Assembly: GCA_037178625.1 (NCBI GenBank)
Contig: CM074135.1
Span: 2,916,001 to 2,980,000 of the forward strand
Direction of reading: 5' to 3'
Length of the DNA: 64,000 nucleotides
Origin: Skeletonema tropicum
Lineage: Eukaryota > Bacillariophyta > Thalassiosirophyceae > Thalassiosirales > Thalassiosiraceae
Positions 44,625 through 54,983 of the stretch are shown here, piece after piece. The translations under genes were made by a program, and so were the position numbers. Below the pieces are notes generated by a model. It was not told the DNA's origin, made no database searches, and was given only the letters and a program-made list of their open reading frames with translations. How positions within the stretch are numbered: the stretch's first letter is position 1; every line of letters starts with the position of its first letter.

Positions 44625-46683
44625 CTACCAGTCCTTCACATACTTATTGAGGCTATCATACTTCAAATTCTTCCTCATGAAATTCTCGGTAGCTCTATCA
44701 GCATACGATCCACTCGAGCAGGCTGATTCAGATTTTATTAGATTCGTGCTCTCATCTCCTGGGTTGTTGTTGTTCTCCACGTCGTTATCATTGTCACGTT
44801 TGGGTGCACCTAACCGAATTTCCGCAATCAACAACACTACAGTCCCAAGCCCAACAATTGTCGCCATGACATAAAACATAAGTACCGACCCGAAGGCCTC
44901 TTGAATATGCCCCCCAACAAACAAGCCAGTCACCATTCCACCATAATTGACAAATATTAATAGTCCCTGTCCAGTGGCTTCAAATCCCTTTGGTGCGATT
45001 TGTGCAATGTATTCGACGCTTCCAGCTTTACCTCCCGCGTACGAGATGCCATGGAGAGTTTCCAATAGTAAGACGACTGACATGTGTGGTGCTATAGTGT
45101 AGCCGATTATTCTCACTACATACGCGAAACCGGCTGCCAGGAGGAGCTTTCCTGGACCGTAAGTTTGTAGGAAGCGAGGTGCCAAGTAGAATATCGGAAT
45201 TTCAAATAACTGTATGCGAATGCGAGTAATAGAGAATTGAACAAACGAAGTAAAAGATGAGTGATATTGACATGAGTAAATAATGCATCCAACCATGTCA
45301 AGTCAAAGGAACATCTCCAAAAGCAATGAAATATGTCTCATGATCACTACTCACGACGGTGAATACCACAGTCAAGCCATTCATGGCATTGGACGAGCCC
45401 AACGTATCAAAGAATAAAAATGCAAGATTATCCACAATAGAGATCCCAACAGCCAATGAAAACACAAAGAATAACAGCGCCTTTCCATATCCCGACTGAC
45501 ATATAAGTTGGAATAGTTGCAGTGCAGACGTTTTGTTGGTGTTGGTTTCATCATCTTGCGCTTGATGGAATGATGATGAAGTATTTCTCTCACTCAACGA
45601 TGTCTCTCGTTTTCGTTGCTCTGCATCCATATAACTAATAACGCCATTCCAATCATCATCATCTCCCACTCGAACTAGTAGCGATGACTGTGCCAATGAC
45701 GATGATGATGATTCTTCCTCCATCGGATCAACAACAACATCATCAACAGCAGTAACAAACACACCAGTCGTATCCCTCCTCAGCCCCACCAAATAAACTC
45801 CAATCGCCACATACGACAACACCGCCGACACCACAGTCATGACATACAAAAATCCAAACCCATAACGATCCATCCCCACACCGACACATAGACTCCCCAA
45901 TCCCCAAAATGCCGCACCGTACATCCGTTCCTTGCCAAAGTCTGCCTGAGATGCCCCGTCGATGCAGTCGAGATGGGCTAGTGCGAGTCCATCGAGGCAG
46001 GGTGCCATGATGGCGAGGGAGAGAGCGTAGATGCACCGCATGGATATTTGCCATGCTAGTTCGTATGGAAATTGCTGTACTACTGGATGATGTTGTGGAT
46101 GTTGTTGTGATGAATAATATTGCGTGTAGAGTGATGGCACGGCGTGTCCCAAAATAGCGCAAGTTCCCAGTAATATCGAATAGCTCAATACTTTTAATCG
46201 GCCCAGTCCCCAGCAACTACCGCCAATGTTGTTACTGTTGTTGATATTCGCATTACCATTATTCTGATCAGCAGCAGACGATTGTTGTTGATGATGATGT
46301 TGCCGATATCGTCGCTGCCTACAATCCAACTCATCGTATCTGCGTTGTTGACACCGTCTCTCCTCCTCATCACTCCATCTCCCGCCATATCCAGCAAATA
46401 CCGCCACAATCGCATATTGTACCGCCAATGTCATCCCCACAACTCCGTCGGTAAATAGTGCGGGTGATAAATCTTGGAGGAAGGGAGCGATGAATTTCCC
46501 ACCGGTGATTGTGTTCCATGTGAAGAGGGCTGAGTAGAGGAGGCGGGGGCGGTAGGCGGTAATGTTATTGTTGTTAGTGTTGGATGATGTTGTGACGTCG
46601 TGATTTAGGCCGCCGAGGAAGGCAGCAGCAGCGGCCTTGGAAGACTGGTTTGATGGAGGTGGACTGATGTTTGATAGTGGCAT
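44625..46683 (-). CDS. major facilitator superfamily transporter (MFS_1-like), two exons
   Basis: Exon 1 is 46683-45355 and exon 2 is 45209-44625, with a 145-bp GT-AG intron, phase 0 (VVFTV|LFEIPIFYLAPRF), giving 637 aa. The first helix pair (RPRLLYSALFTWNTITGGKF, then VGMTLAVQYAIVAVFAGYGG) ends in the MFS loop-2 motif GGRWSDEEERR. There are about 12 hydrophobic segments. Long insertions rich in Gln/Asn/His (about 130-165) and Ser/Asp (about 320-390) fall in cytosolic loops. The C-terminal half has GKLLLAAGFAYVVRIIGYTI and NYGGMVTGLFVGG. It is closest to the MFS_1_like/MFSD6-type group; the substrate cannot be read from sequence. The tail is acidic and low-complexity. A conserved 43-bp element lies 81-123 bp upstream of the start. 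Confidence 0.85.
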
Positions 46684-46763
46684 CGTGATTATTATTGTGG
46701 CCCGCTAACATACTGATACTGCTGCGCCATTGTGGAGGTGTCAACGAAAGATATTTTTGATGG

Positions 46764-46806
46764 ACGAGAACGGTAGGTATGGCGGACTTTTTGAGACAGG
46801 TGTCTT
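46764..46806. promoter_or_regulatory. conserved upstream element, copy 1
   Basis: A 43-bp sequence containing GCGGACTTTTTGAGACAGG and the inverted repeat AGAC-AGGT-GTCT. It is identical to 53483-53525 and similar to 62375-62408. It lies upstream of the MFS gene, here inverted relative to the gene. It could be a promoter or regulator site, or a short repeat. Confidence 0.5.
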
Positions 46807-47574
46807 AGCTAGCACACAACGTTCTACCTAAATCATGGGCCGTGGGTCTCTTTCTGAGTATTTGCAAAGCGGCACCAAGGCGGCACCATTTGGGGCGGGG
46901 TGCATCGCATCGCCGGCCGGCCGCCGCGAACTACAACATATATTATGTACATACACTGGTCTGCTAGACCCCCGCCCCCTCCAAATCACAGCCTAGCCAA
47001 AATATTTATATCCCCTTGTTATTTCTACTAGCATTTACTAGATAAAGTTAGACCCCCCTAGATCAGGCTAGCCAAAATTTTTAGACCCCCCGGGGGATTT
47101 AGTTCGCGGCACCTCCTATTACGCCGTCCCCTCGATCGCATCATATTATTTCATCGTCACAACATGTATCATTGTAGAGGATGACAGAGTCAATAAAAAT
47201 GTTGTCGTGCAGCGGTGGAGATCGTTATTTTCACCAAAGGACACAAGATATGTCAAGGCGCTACCTGATACGAGAGAGGCACGAGATAATTTATTCCGCA
47301 GTCGCCGTCGGTAGACACGGACTAATTGAGGCTACCGGTGGCAGTATGGGCCAATGGGACCATCGGTGGCGGAGGGGGCATAGGGGGAGATGATGTGGCC
47401 GTCATGGTCGTTCTTTTGTGTTCATGATTTTGACCGGCGCGGCTAGCAGACTCAAACTTTCGCATGGATTTTTGGCGGAATATTTTACAAAAGAGTCAAT
47501 CCTCTGGAATCCTTTCTTGTTTTTAACCCTTTCCGGGTAAATTACAACGGGGTCACCACCAATCAATTCACAAT
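46807..47574. other. intergenic, no gene supported
   Basis: Two related blocks (TAGACCCCC ... GCCTAGCCAAAAT/GGCTAGCCAAAAT) lie near 46967-47013 and 47049-47096. I see nothing else recognisable. Confidence 0.4.
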
Positions 47575-47877
47575 GCGAGGGATTTTGGCGAGGGATTTTG
47601 GCGAGGGATTTTGGCGAGGGATTTTGGCGAGGGATTTTGGCGAGGGATTTTGGCGAGGGATTTTGGCGAGGGATTTTGGCGAGGGATTTTGGCGAGGGAT
47701 TTTGGCGAGGGATTTTGGCGAGGGATTTTGGCGAGGGATTTTGGCGAGGGATTTTGGCGAGGGATTTTGGCGAGGGATTTTGGCGAGGGATTTTGGCGAG
47801 GGATTTTGGCGAGGGATTTTGGCGAGGGATTTTGGCGAGGGATTTTGGCGAGGGATTTTGGCGAGGGATTTTGGCGA
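47575..47877. repeat. 13-bp minisatellite, about 23 copies
   Basis: The unit GCGAGGGATTTTG is tandemly repeated without visible variants over 303 bp. Because 13 is not a multiple of 3 and the unit lacks stops in most frames, long meaningless open frames appear on both strands. An imperfect hairpin (15-bp arms, 47887-47901 and 47934-47948) follows directly. Confidence 0.95.
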
Positions 47878-47886
47878 ACAAATCCC

Positions 47887-47948
47887 GTCGCTAACATGTC
47901 AGACTATCGCTGAAATGTCATCAGACTATGACTTGACATGTCAGCGAC
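47887..47948. repeat. hairpin beside the minisatellite
   Basis: GTCGCTAACATGTCA (47887-47901) pairs with TGACATGTCAGCGAC (47934-47948) with one mismatch and a 32-nt loop. It may be the end of a small transposable element that brought in the tandem array. Confidence 0.55.
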
Positions 47949-48882
47949 GAAATTTTATCGCTAAACTTGTGCCCTCCATCCAAACTCCAAACTGATTCGA
48001 TCACAATTCACAATGGCATTGCTGTAGAAATAGCACATGAGCAAGTCGGAATACTATCATTACTATCGAAATAACAACATGATAATCACTGCTCGGCCGA
48101 GGGCCTCACAAAGAAGCGACATGACAATCAGACTCATCAAGATTGGTTGGCACATGTAAAATCTAAAAAAAAGCGACCACTTGATGAAATAAGATCCACT
48201 AATACTCACTGCTCGTCCTCGCTGCCGCTCGCCCTCACCCCCGACAAGAACGCTTCGCTGAAGAGCGACAACTTTATGGGGCGTCATAATCAACTGTCCT
48301 CGACTCCGCTCGGACAACATTATAGCCATCATCATTCCATTCCACCGCCGCCACATAATGGTATCGTATCATTCATGTTGCGGCGGTGGTGATAAACCTA
48401 ATCACCACCGCCGCCACAATATCAACAAACACTTCTCCTAATTACCACCACCGCCGCAACGTTACATTTGACGGCTCCTTCGCCTGGCGGCTGACTCGGT
48501 TCTTGATTGTTTGTTCATCTTGCGGCGGCAGTGATGATGAGGATTGTTTGTATTATTGTGGTGACGAGTGAGCCGTCAGGCGAAGGAGCAGTATGACTAT
48601 TGCACAACAAAAACAACAATCAACCATCGTCACCGCCGCCGCAATACACAACAATACAGTGAGCCATAAGGCGAAGGCGTGATGATGATGATGGTTGATT
48701 GTGGCGGCGGTGGAATGATGATTTTGAATTGAAGGCGAGCCGGCCGCAGGTTGGTGAGCCGAGTGGGGAAGTAGTACACCGATAATGATAATTGGCCGAG
48801 CGAAGCGAGACAGTGGAAGAACAGTACCCTTACTCCACCGCCGCCAATACAAATCGAGTGAGACGGAGGCGAGGGAGCTGGA

Positions 48883-49170
48883 TGACACAGGATGCGATAT
48901 TTCGCGTATGTACGGATTCTATACAGTTATGTTATGGTAGGGTATCTAAGATACATTGTATGTAAGAGGTTGCGCTTTGAGAGGCTTTTGAAGCAAATCA
49001 CGCTTGATCTCATAGAGAGGAAAAGAAATAAAATAAACAACAGTCAATTGACGCATCGGAACGATTTCTGAGGAGAAATCTGGAGCAATCCACTTCCTTG
49101 TTGGAGAGATCTGACAGAACCGCTATTACTACGCAACCCTCTTACTGCTGCAAGTCTGCGCAAGTTAAGA
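48883..49170 (+). repeat. 5' LTR
   Basis: 288 bp, identical to the right LTR. It does not end in the usual CA. The sequence after it (GATTAATCAGTCGTCGTG) should hold the primer-binding site, but it is not the common initiator-tRNA type, so the primer is unclear. Confidence 0.9.
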
Positions 49171-49566
49171 GATTAATCAGTCGTCGTGTAGTTTCTATCT
49201 TCAATCAAATCTGGTTGAATATTTGAGCTTCCGGCGTTTCCACCGAAGTAAGTTAGACAAGTATGTTTCACACCTTCTGTGGCTGTTAATTTGTCGCTGC
49301 CAACCTGAAATCTTGGGAGTTTGGTCATAGGTCTTCCCATCAGCAACCTGTAGGGCAGATAGAGCTTCAGCGAGTGGACTTCTAACACAGCCACAATCTG
49401 AGGACGGGCGTGGACCCACAACGGAGCAAGTCTGTTTCAACCTGTGACTTACCAAAGCGAAGGAAACGTCTAACTAAATCTAGATTCATTTCTGTTCGAT
49501 TGGGAGAACAAAACCTAGTTACAGTAACACTTTTATCGTCTTCATCACGGTCACACAACTTCAATT

Positions 49567-50142
49567 ATGGGGCGGCGTGGTAGTGCTAATGATGAGTTAC
49601 TCCGAAGAAGACTCGATCATGTTTCGAAGGAATGGTTTGACAATGAACATTTCTTCCTTAGCATTCTTGTAAAAGAGGGTATCAAAACTTGGTACGATTA
49701 TGTCGACTTCGTCGTTAACCTAGACGAAATCAACGCAATGAAGAATCGGAACCGCTCAGGGAGTTCGGATGAGGATGATATCGATGAGTATGACGGCTAC
49801 ATCCCACCGACGTGGAGGAGGCTGATGCTATATAGCTTATCGTATGTCAATGAATTGCAAATTGAGAAAGGAGTTTCTAATAATGGATTGGTCGATATCA
49901 CGGGTGTCACTATCCGCGAATTTGACAACTATATCGATGGATGTCCTCCGATCATCAAGGTGTTCACAAACGACCTTGCAAGAGAACACGCGCAGCGAAA
50001 GTTGAACGCCGCGAGCAGGAGCTGCGCAGAGTTCAGTTGGAAGCCGACGCTGCTCAAGCTAAATTTGACATCGCATGGGATAAGGCCTATGGTCAATCTG
50101 GTGCAAGGACAAATTCTATTCGGAGTTCGCGAGGTTCTGTAA
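49567..50142 (+). CDS. retrotransposon gag-like protein, N-terminal part
   Basis: ATG at 49567 (MGRRGSANDELLRRRLDHVS). It is open for 191 codons, but from about 49995 the coding character moves to another frame (VERREQELRRVQLEADAAQA, a good coiled coil, running to about 50300). The last ~50 residues here are therefore probably not native. I recognise no named domain in the first part (LVKEGIKTWYDYVDFVVNLD). Confidence 0.55.
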   Translation: MGRRGSANDELLRRRLDHVSKEWFDNEHFFLSILVKEGIKTWYDYVDFVVNLDEINAMKNRNRSGSSDEDDIDEYDGYIPPTWRRLMLYSLSYVNELQIEKGVSNNGLVDITGVTIREFDNYIDGCPPIIKVFTNDLAREHAQRKLNAASRSCAEFSWKPTLLKLNLTSHGIRPMVNLVQGQILFGVREVL

Positions 50143-50284
50143 ATACTCCGCGTCCAAATAAGTCCGAAAACTTCTCCTACGGTCCGAGCAGACAGGAGCA
50201 GTGCGTTGACACAGATGGAGTTGAGGATAACCCTTTTGAGGCAGGAGACAATTCTTCAGAGGCAAGGGATAACCTTCCAAGTGA

Positions 50285-52456
50285 GGCTCATTTCTACACA
50301 GGCCTAGAGGTTTTACTGGTGGCAAGACCCAATCTACCAGCCGATCTTCGCCCCAACAATCACAAGACAGTTCTCATGGCGGCCATGTACCTTTCATTGG
50401 ATCATTGCCTTCTTCCAAACCATCTTCCAAACGCAGTAAGAAGAAGAAGAAGAAAAAGAAGCCTTATGGTGGCGGCGGTGACGGCGGTAGTAGTGGAGGC
50501 AGCAGTGATAGCAGCGGCAGAACCAGCAGCATTCCTTCCCACATCAGCACATCGATTCCGGACAGCAAGAGTGGAAGAAGCCCCTACCGTGGTGCATACA
50601 GAAAACACCAGCCAAGGTCGAAGTTGAAGTTTGATCCAACCTGTTTTCCCCAACATTCAGATCAAACGGCGTGGACAACATATGCACACGGGTTTGCAGC
50701 CGTTCTCAAGTCATTCAATATGCAGGAGCTCATCGATCCCACCTTCCGCCCAATCGCTCGACACAAGGAGGCATTCAAGCTGGACAACTCGACACTTTAC
50801 TATATCCTCAATTCAACGGTGAAAAGTCACAAGGGACGTGAATTTGTTCTCAGTGAAGCAGATACTTTTGATGGGCAGAAAGTGTGGACGAAGATGGCAC
50901 AATATTACTCCGGTTCTGGATCTATCGCTGCTGAGCATGCGAAGAACGAGGTGTACAACCGCATCAACACCCCGCTTGATGTACACTCCAAACGTGTCCG
51001 TCTTGTCCCTACTATTGCAAAATGGGAAACAGATGTCACTGAGTTCATGCTTCGTAGTGGCACGCCGCTTCTGTCCAAGGAGAAATTTGAGATGTTCAAA
51101 CGTTTCATCAGTGGTGTGAAGGAATTGGATAATGTTGTTTCCTTGAGTACTCTGACCCAGTCTATTGTTCACAGCAGAGGGGGAGGAAGTCGCACATTGA
51201 GCCCTGATGAGCTTTTGGCTGCGTATAAGCAGGAAGCAAGCATGGTCGACGCTCGCAACAAAAGAGATATGGTATCACGTCGTCATCAGATTGTCAATGA
51301 GTGCAGAAATGTCAACCATACTCGTGCTGCATACCAAAAGGCTGGGTATGAAATCAATACCATTGATTTTGGGGGTGTAACGGATGACAAATTGGATGAT
51401 GACCAGTGGTATGACGTAATGATGTCCAGCTTAGGGGAGCGAAGAAAGGGATTCTTGCCGGGAGATGCGCACCGCCAGCTCACTCCAGAAGAAAAGAAGT
51501 ATTGGGAGAAGTTCTCGGAGGAGTCGAAGGAACTTATCATGACTGCTCGAGGTGTACCAAATGTCAAGCCTCCGCCTCGTCGTCGTAATGGTGGTGATGC
51601 CTTTCGTTCTAACACATCTCGTGTGCCCAATACTCCCGTAGCCCAAGGTGCCACAGCGAATGTCACTGAGCAATCTCAGGTCAACAACACTGAAGTTGGT
51701 TATGATGATTTGGCTTCCATCCCTGCAGACGCTCCCGAAGTACAGGCCAATTACGCAGAGCTATGGGAAAATGTCTACAATGTGAACATGACCTCCATCC
51801 AAGACAGTGATGATTTTCGTCAGAATGGCACAGAATTTATTGACCTACTAGAGAAGAATCGCGAGGTGAATGAAACTCATTTTGAAGTGAATCAAACTAG
51901 CGAACTTGAACCATTCCGTCTACCTCGATTCCTCTCGCAGCCGAAGAAGAAATCCACTACGCCACGAGTCACTTTCGCTGATGAGTCTGTATCAGAAATG
52001 GGGAGCGAGGCTAAGGCTGATAGTGTTTCTCAGTCGGGGAGTGTGATGAAGGTTGATAGTATCTCTCAGCCGGAGAGTGTGACTACAATTGATATCCAGT
52101 TCCATGATATTCAGTCTGATGACGGTACCACAACACAATTGCTCGTACCATCGAATTGTCTCACGCAAGTGAATGAATCACGCAAGGGAAATGTATGTAA
52201 GCAGGAAGGCAAGCAACTTGATGAAGTCTCACAAGAGCTTAGTCCAGCCCAGCACAAGTCTGTGCCTTACAACATCTCTTTCACTGGATCTTCCATTCTC
52301 GATGCGTGGCAAGAGTCTTACCCGATTGGTACTCAGGATGTCTATGATGCCAACACTCATCTTACTGATGGCAGTTCTGAGAAGATTTATGGGGAGGATA
52401 CTGACACAACTGAGCTCATTCATCACCGACATTTCAGATGGCGAAACTTGGAATGA
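50285..52456 (+). CDS. retrotransposon gag-like protein, main part
   Basis: The frame opens after a TGA near 50282 and has no early ATG, so it should be joined to upstream frames by frameshift or by repair of indels. A Lys-rich run (KRSKKKKKKKK), a Gly/Ser linker and a gag-like helical domain follow (WTTYAHGFAAVLKSFNMQEL, then KVWTKMAQYYSGSGSIAAEH). Later comes LTPEEKKYWEKFSEESKELI, a motif I associate with gag regions of diatom Copia-type elements. There is no zinc knuckle. The Ser/Thr-rich C-terminus ends at the TGA at 52454-52456, 90 bp before the right LTR. Confidence 0.6.
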   Translation, partial: GSFLHRPRGFTGGKTQSTSRSSPQQSQDSSHGGHVPFIGSLPSSKPSSKRSKKKKKKKKPYGGGGDGGSSGGSSDSSGRTSSIPSHISTSIPDSKSGRSPYRGAYRKHQPRSKLKFDPTCFPQHSDQTAWTTYAHGFAAVLKSFNMQELIDPTFRPIARHKEAFKLDNSTLYYILNSTVKSHKGREFVLSEADTFDGQKVWTKMAQYYSGSGSIAAEHAKNEVYNRINTPLDVHSKRVRLVPTIAKWETDVTEFMLRSGTPLLSKEKFEMFKRFISGVKELDNVVSLSTLTQSIVHSRGGGSRTLSPDELLAAYKQEASMVDARNKRDMVSRRHQIVNECRNVNHTRAAYQKAGYEINTIDFGGVTDDKLDDDQWYDVMMSSLGERRKGFLPGDAHRQLTPEEKKYWEKFSEESKELIMTARGVPNVKPPPRRRNGGDAFRSNTSRVPNTPVAQGATANVTEQSQVNNTEVGYDDLASIPADAPEVQANYAELWENVYNVNMTSIQDSDDFRQNGTEFIDLLEKNREVNETHFEVNQTSELEPFRLPRFLSQPKKKSTTPRVTFADESVSEMGSEAKADSVSQSGSVMKVDSISQPESVTTIDIQFHDIQSDDGTTTQLLVPSNCLTQVNESRKGNVCKQEGKQLDEVSQELSPAQHKSVPYNISFTGSSILDAWQESYPIGTQDVYDANTHLTDGSSEKIYGEDTDTTELIHHRHFRWRNLE

Positions 52457-52546
52457 ATGTTATGGGGAGAGGGAATATGGGGAGAAGTTATCTGGACAAT
52501 ACAGTCCGAACAATCTATGGGGAGAAACTGTCGAATCGTAGGGGAG

Positions 52547-52834
52547 TGACACAGGATGCGATATTTCGCGTATGTACGGATTCTATACAGTTATGTTATG
52601 GTAGGGTATCTAAGATACATTGTATGTAAGAGGTTGCGCTTTGAGAGGCTTTTGAAGCAAATCACGCTTGATCTCATAGAGAGGAAAAGAAATAAAATAA
52701 ACAACAGTCAATTGACGCATCGGAACGATTTCTGAGGAGAAATCTGGAGCAATCCACTTCCTTGTTGGAGAGATCTGACAGAACCGCTATTACTACGCAA
52801 CCCTCTTACTGCTGCAAGTCTGCGCAAGTTAAGA
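52547..52834 (+). repeat. 3' LTR
   Basis: Same 288-bp sequence as 48883-49170; followed by the CTGGA target duplication. Confidence 0.9.
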
Positions 52835-53340
52835 CTGGATGATTACTCCTTTACTAACATTATTGGCGGCGGTGGTGGAAATGATATTGAAGCGAGTGAG
52901 CCGCAAGGCGAAGGAGCCGTCAAATGTAATGTTGATGATATTATTGGTGGTGGTATTGACGGCGGTGGAGGATGATACGTCGATTTTCTATTCTTTTCTT
53001 GAAATTCCAAAATTATGGGGGCGACTGATCGATATTGGTCTCGAAACTACATACAATCGATAGAGCGCAATGAGAGCTTTCCGAATCACTACTCATCGTC
53101 GTGATACAACCATTAGAACGGAAGATATAAAGGAAAATGTAAATCTGGAGAGGATTGGATAGTTGGTATTCCTTTTATTCCCTTGGTAGTGATAGACGGC
53201 CAAGAATGAGAATATAGGCGCTGGAACAATTCCAGAGGAAGGGATTCGTTCTGCATTAAATTTAATGGCCTCCATAACGCAATGAGCCACTTTTCGTCCT
53301 CCTCCGATACCATCTGGAGGTAAGTAGGTGTCGTTGTGTA

Positions 53341-53413
53341 GTGTGGGGCTTTAGGTTATTTCTGTGCTACGGTAAACTACGTATCACTGGTATTGTAAAC
53401 AAGAAAAGTATCT
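53341..53413 (+). repeat. dispersed ~60-bp repeat, copy 3
   Basis: GTGTGGGGCTTTAGGTTATT followed by the same core as the 26966 copy, running through CAAGAAAAGTATCTG. It is the longest of the later copies. It lies 266 bp before LRR copy H. A (GGGTTC)n run lies at 53565-53595. The rest of 52940-53678 shows no gene. Confidence 0.75.
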
Positions 53414-53482
53414 GTAGATGGCTGAGAAGACTCTTGAGTCGACTGAGAGCTACTTCTTTGTGAAGTATATATGTAGATCTGC

Positions 53483-53525
53483 ACGAGAACGGTAGGTATG
53501 GCGGACTTTTTGAGACAGGTGTCTT
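53483..53525. promoter_or_regulatory. conserved upstream element, copy 2
   Basis: Identical over 43 bp to 46764-46806. It ends 153 bp before the start of LRR copy H. Confidence 0.55.
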
Positions 53526-53678
53526 TGCACACATCAAGATTCAAGATAGCTATGGATAATGGATAGGGTTCGGGTTCGGGTTCGGGTTCGGTTCGCTTGT
53601 GGGTGCAAGACTAAGAATGGATGGAGAAGCACGAAAGTATGGAACTATGGAGGCGGGCAACGCACCTTATAACTAAAG

Positions 53679-54983
53679 ATGGAGGAGATGGTAAACGACA
53701 ACGAAGAGAGCTCATCGCAGGATGATGATAATTCGGTCAGCACCATCTTGAAAGTGAAGGAAAATGATCCTGATACGACAGAATTAGAACGGGGTGGCAC
53801 TGATATCCAAAATATGACCGACGAGGAATTGGAAGAGCTCGGTCGCGATATTTCAAACAACACCCACTTGAGAGATTTGACTCTTGCTGGGGTTTACGAT
53901 GGGCAAAAGATGTCATTTTTCTTCGAGGGATTGACAAGAAGTAGTTCCATCCAACAAATAAGTTTGTGCAGTAATGGATTAAGTGTGGTAGCAGTGAGGA
54001 GCATGGTGCCATTCTTACAAAATGCTAACAATCTCATACATGTGGATCTCGATGTTAATGATTTACAATCGGAAGGATTCAATATGCTGCTGAGGGCGTT
54101 ACGAAATAGTCCAATTAAAGAGCTGCATTGTGAGGGTTGTGGCATCGAATCGATTGAGATTGACGACGAGCATATTCCCGTGCATTTACAGGAGCTAAAT
54201 TTGGAATGCAACATCATCAACAGTGATGGATGCCGTGGATTAGCCAAATTGCTTCAGAGGGAAAATTCCGCGCTAACTTTTCTATATCTCGCTAACAATA
54301 AAATCGACGATGAAGGAGTGGGCATTTTAGTTGATGCCCTTCAAAAGAACACATCATTGTTTATGTTGAATCTTGAGAGGAATAATGGTATATCAAAACA
54401 AGGACAGTGCATGTTGTTGAAGCTTGTGAATAACATCTCTAGCATCAAAGCAACTCTGCAATCCAATCACACCTTGAGGTATCTCTTTGTGAGCTCATTG
54501 GTTACACACATAGATATTCAGGAACATCTCAATATGGCTACACAGATCAACCGAGAGGAAGGCAACCGCAACCCAGCAGCTGCTGCTAGGGCAAAGGTGA
54601 TTAAGACACAGCTCGATAGCGGTGTAAGAGCAGAGTTGGCAGGATTACAGGGAGTAGGTCATTCTGTGTACAGCGAGATTAACCCTCTTCACTTACCCGA
54701 AGTTATTGCATTGGTAGGCCGACATTATGGTCAGGGAGAGCTGTATGTGGCATTGAAATCATCGATAGCTGGAGTTATATCTACAATAAATAGGAAGCAG
54801 TGTCTAGAACAGCATAGGAGTTACCACAATGCCATGATAGCTGAGCATAGAGTCAAAGTAGAGGCAATTGAAGCTGAGCTTGCGACAATCGAAGCAGCAG
54901 AGGCAGAGGGTCAGCGGAGAGGGATTGCGGAGCATGGTGCAAATTGGCAGAAATATGAAGAAAATTTGGAGGTCAAATTTTAG
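53679..54983 (+). CDS. RNI-type LRR family, copy H (434 aa)
   Basis: ATG at 53679 (MEEMVNDNEESSSQDDDNSV). With I and J it forms a right-hand subgroup whose N-terminus reads MEE/MEV...DDDSVSTI...KENDP. Its LRR block, however, is very close to copy B (ELHCEGCGIESIEIDDEHIP against ELRCEGCGIESIEIDDEHIP), which suggests gene conversion or a chimera. The C-terminus is abnormal: after EAAEAEG it runs QRRGIAEHGANWQKYEENLE instead of the basic tail, so the family's NKRRR stretch is absent. The end has been replaced by foreign sequence. Confidence 0.9.
   Translation: MEEMVNDNEESSSQDDDNSVSTILKVKENDPDTTELERGGTDIQNMTDEELEELGRDISNNTHLRDLTLAGVYDGQKMSFFFEGLTRSSSIQQISLCSNGLSVVAVRSMVPFLQNANNLIHVDLDVNDLQSEGFNMLLRALRNSPIKELHCEGCGIESIEIDDEHIPVHLQELNLECNIINSDGCRGLAKLLQRENSALTFLYLANNKIDDEGVGILVDALQKNTSLFMLNLERNNGISKQGQCMLLKLVNNISSIKATLQSNHTLRYLFVSSLVTHIDIQEHLNMATQINREEGNRNPAAAARAKVIKTQLDSGVRAELAGLQGVGHSVYSEINPLHLPEVIALVGRHYGQGELYVALKSSIAGVISTINRKQCLEQHRSYHNAMIAEHRVKVEAIEAELATIEAAEAEGQRRGIAEHGANWQKYEENLEVKF

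Larger units (their letters stand above)
48883..52834 (+). mobile_element. non-autonomous LTR retrotransposon, gag-like only (3952 bp)
   Basis: Two LTRs of 288 bp, identical by eye, start with TGACACAGG and end with AAGTTAAGA. A 5-bp direct duplication CTGGA lies immediately outside (48878-48882 and 52835-52839). A purine-rich tract (GTAGGGGAG) precedes the right LTR, as expected for plus-strand priming. The internal region (49171-52546) codes for gag-like protein; I find no protease, integrase, reverse transcriptase or RNase H motif. It would have to be mobilised by a related complete element. Identical LTRs point to recent insertion. Confidence 0.88.
48460..52931. repeat. older foldback-like element split by the retrotransposon
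   Basis: The 39 bp at 48460-48498 are the inverse of 52893-52931 with three mismatches (core GGCGAAGGAGCCGTCAAATG). Further GC-rich blocks (CCACCACCGCCGC and GGCGGCGGTGG) are inverted around them, and variants of GTGAGCC...AGGCGAAGG recur at about 48568 and 48660. The LTR retrotransposon at 48883-52834 is inserted between the arms. Without it the element would be about 515 bp long. Confidence 0.6.

Noticed and set aside
47575..47877. CRISPR-like array
   Set aside because: The units are directly adjacent with no spacers, and the DNA is eukaryotic.
47402..47995. Long open frames of ~100-160 codons on both strands encoding repeated peptides such as ARDFGEGFWRGIL or PSPKSLAKIPRQN
   Set aside because: They are a by-product of the 13-bp minisatellite, whose length is not a multiple of three; all frames repeat the same peptide and there is no start context.
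48883..52834. Complete Copia or Gypsy element
   Set aside because: I looked for protease, integrase, RT and RNase H motifs in all frames between the LTRs and found none.
53565..53595. Telomere-like GGGTTC repeats
   Set aside because: Only about five units, and not the TTAGGG type; a simple microsatellite upstream of LRR copy H.
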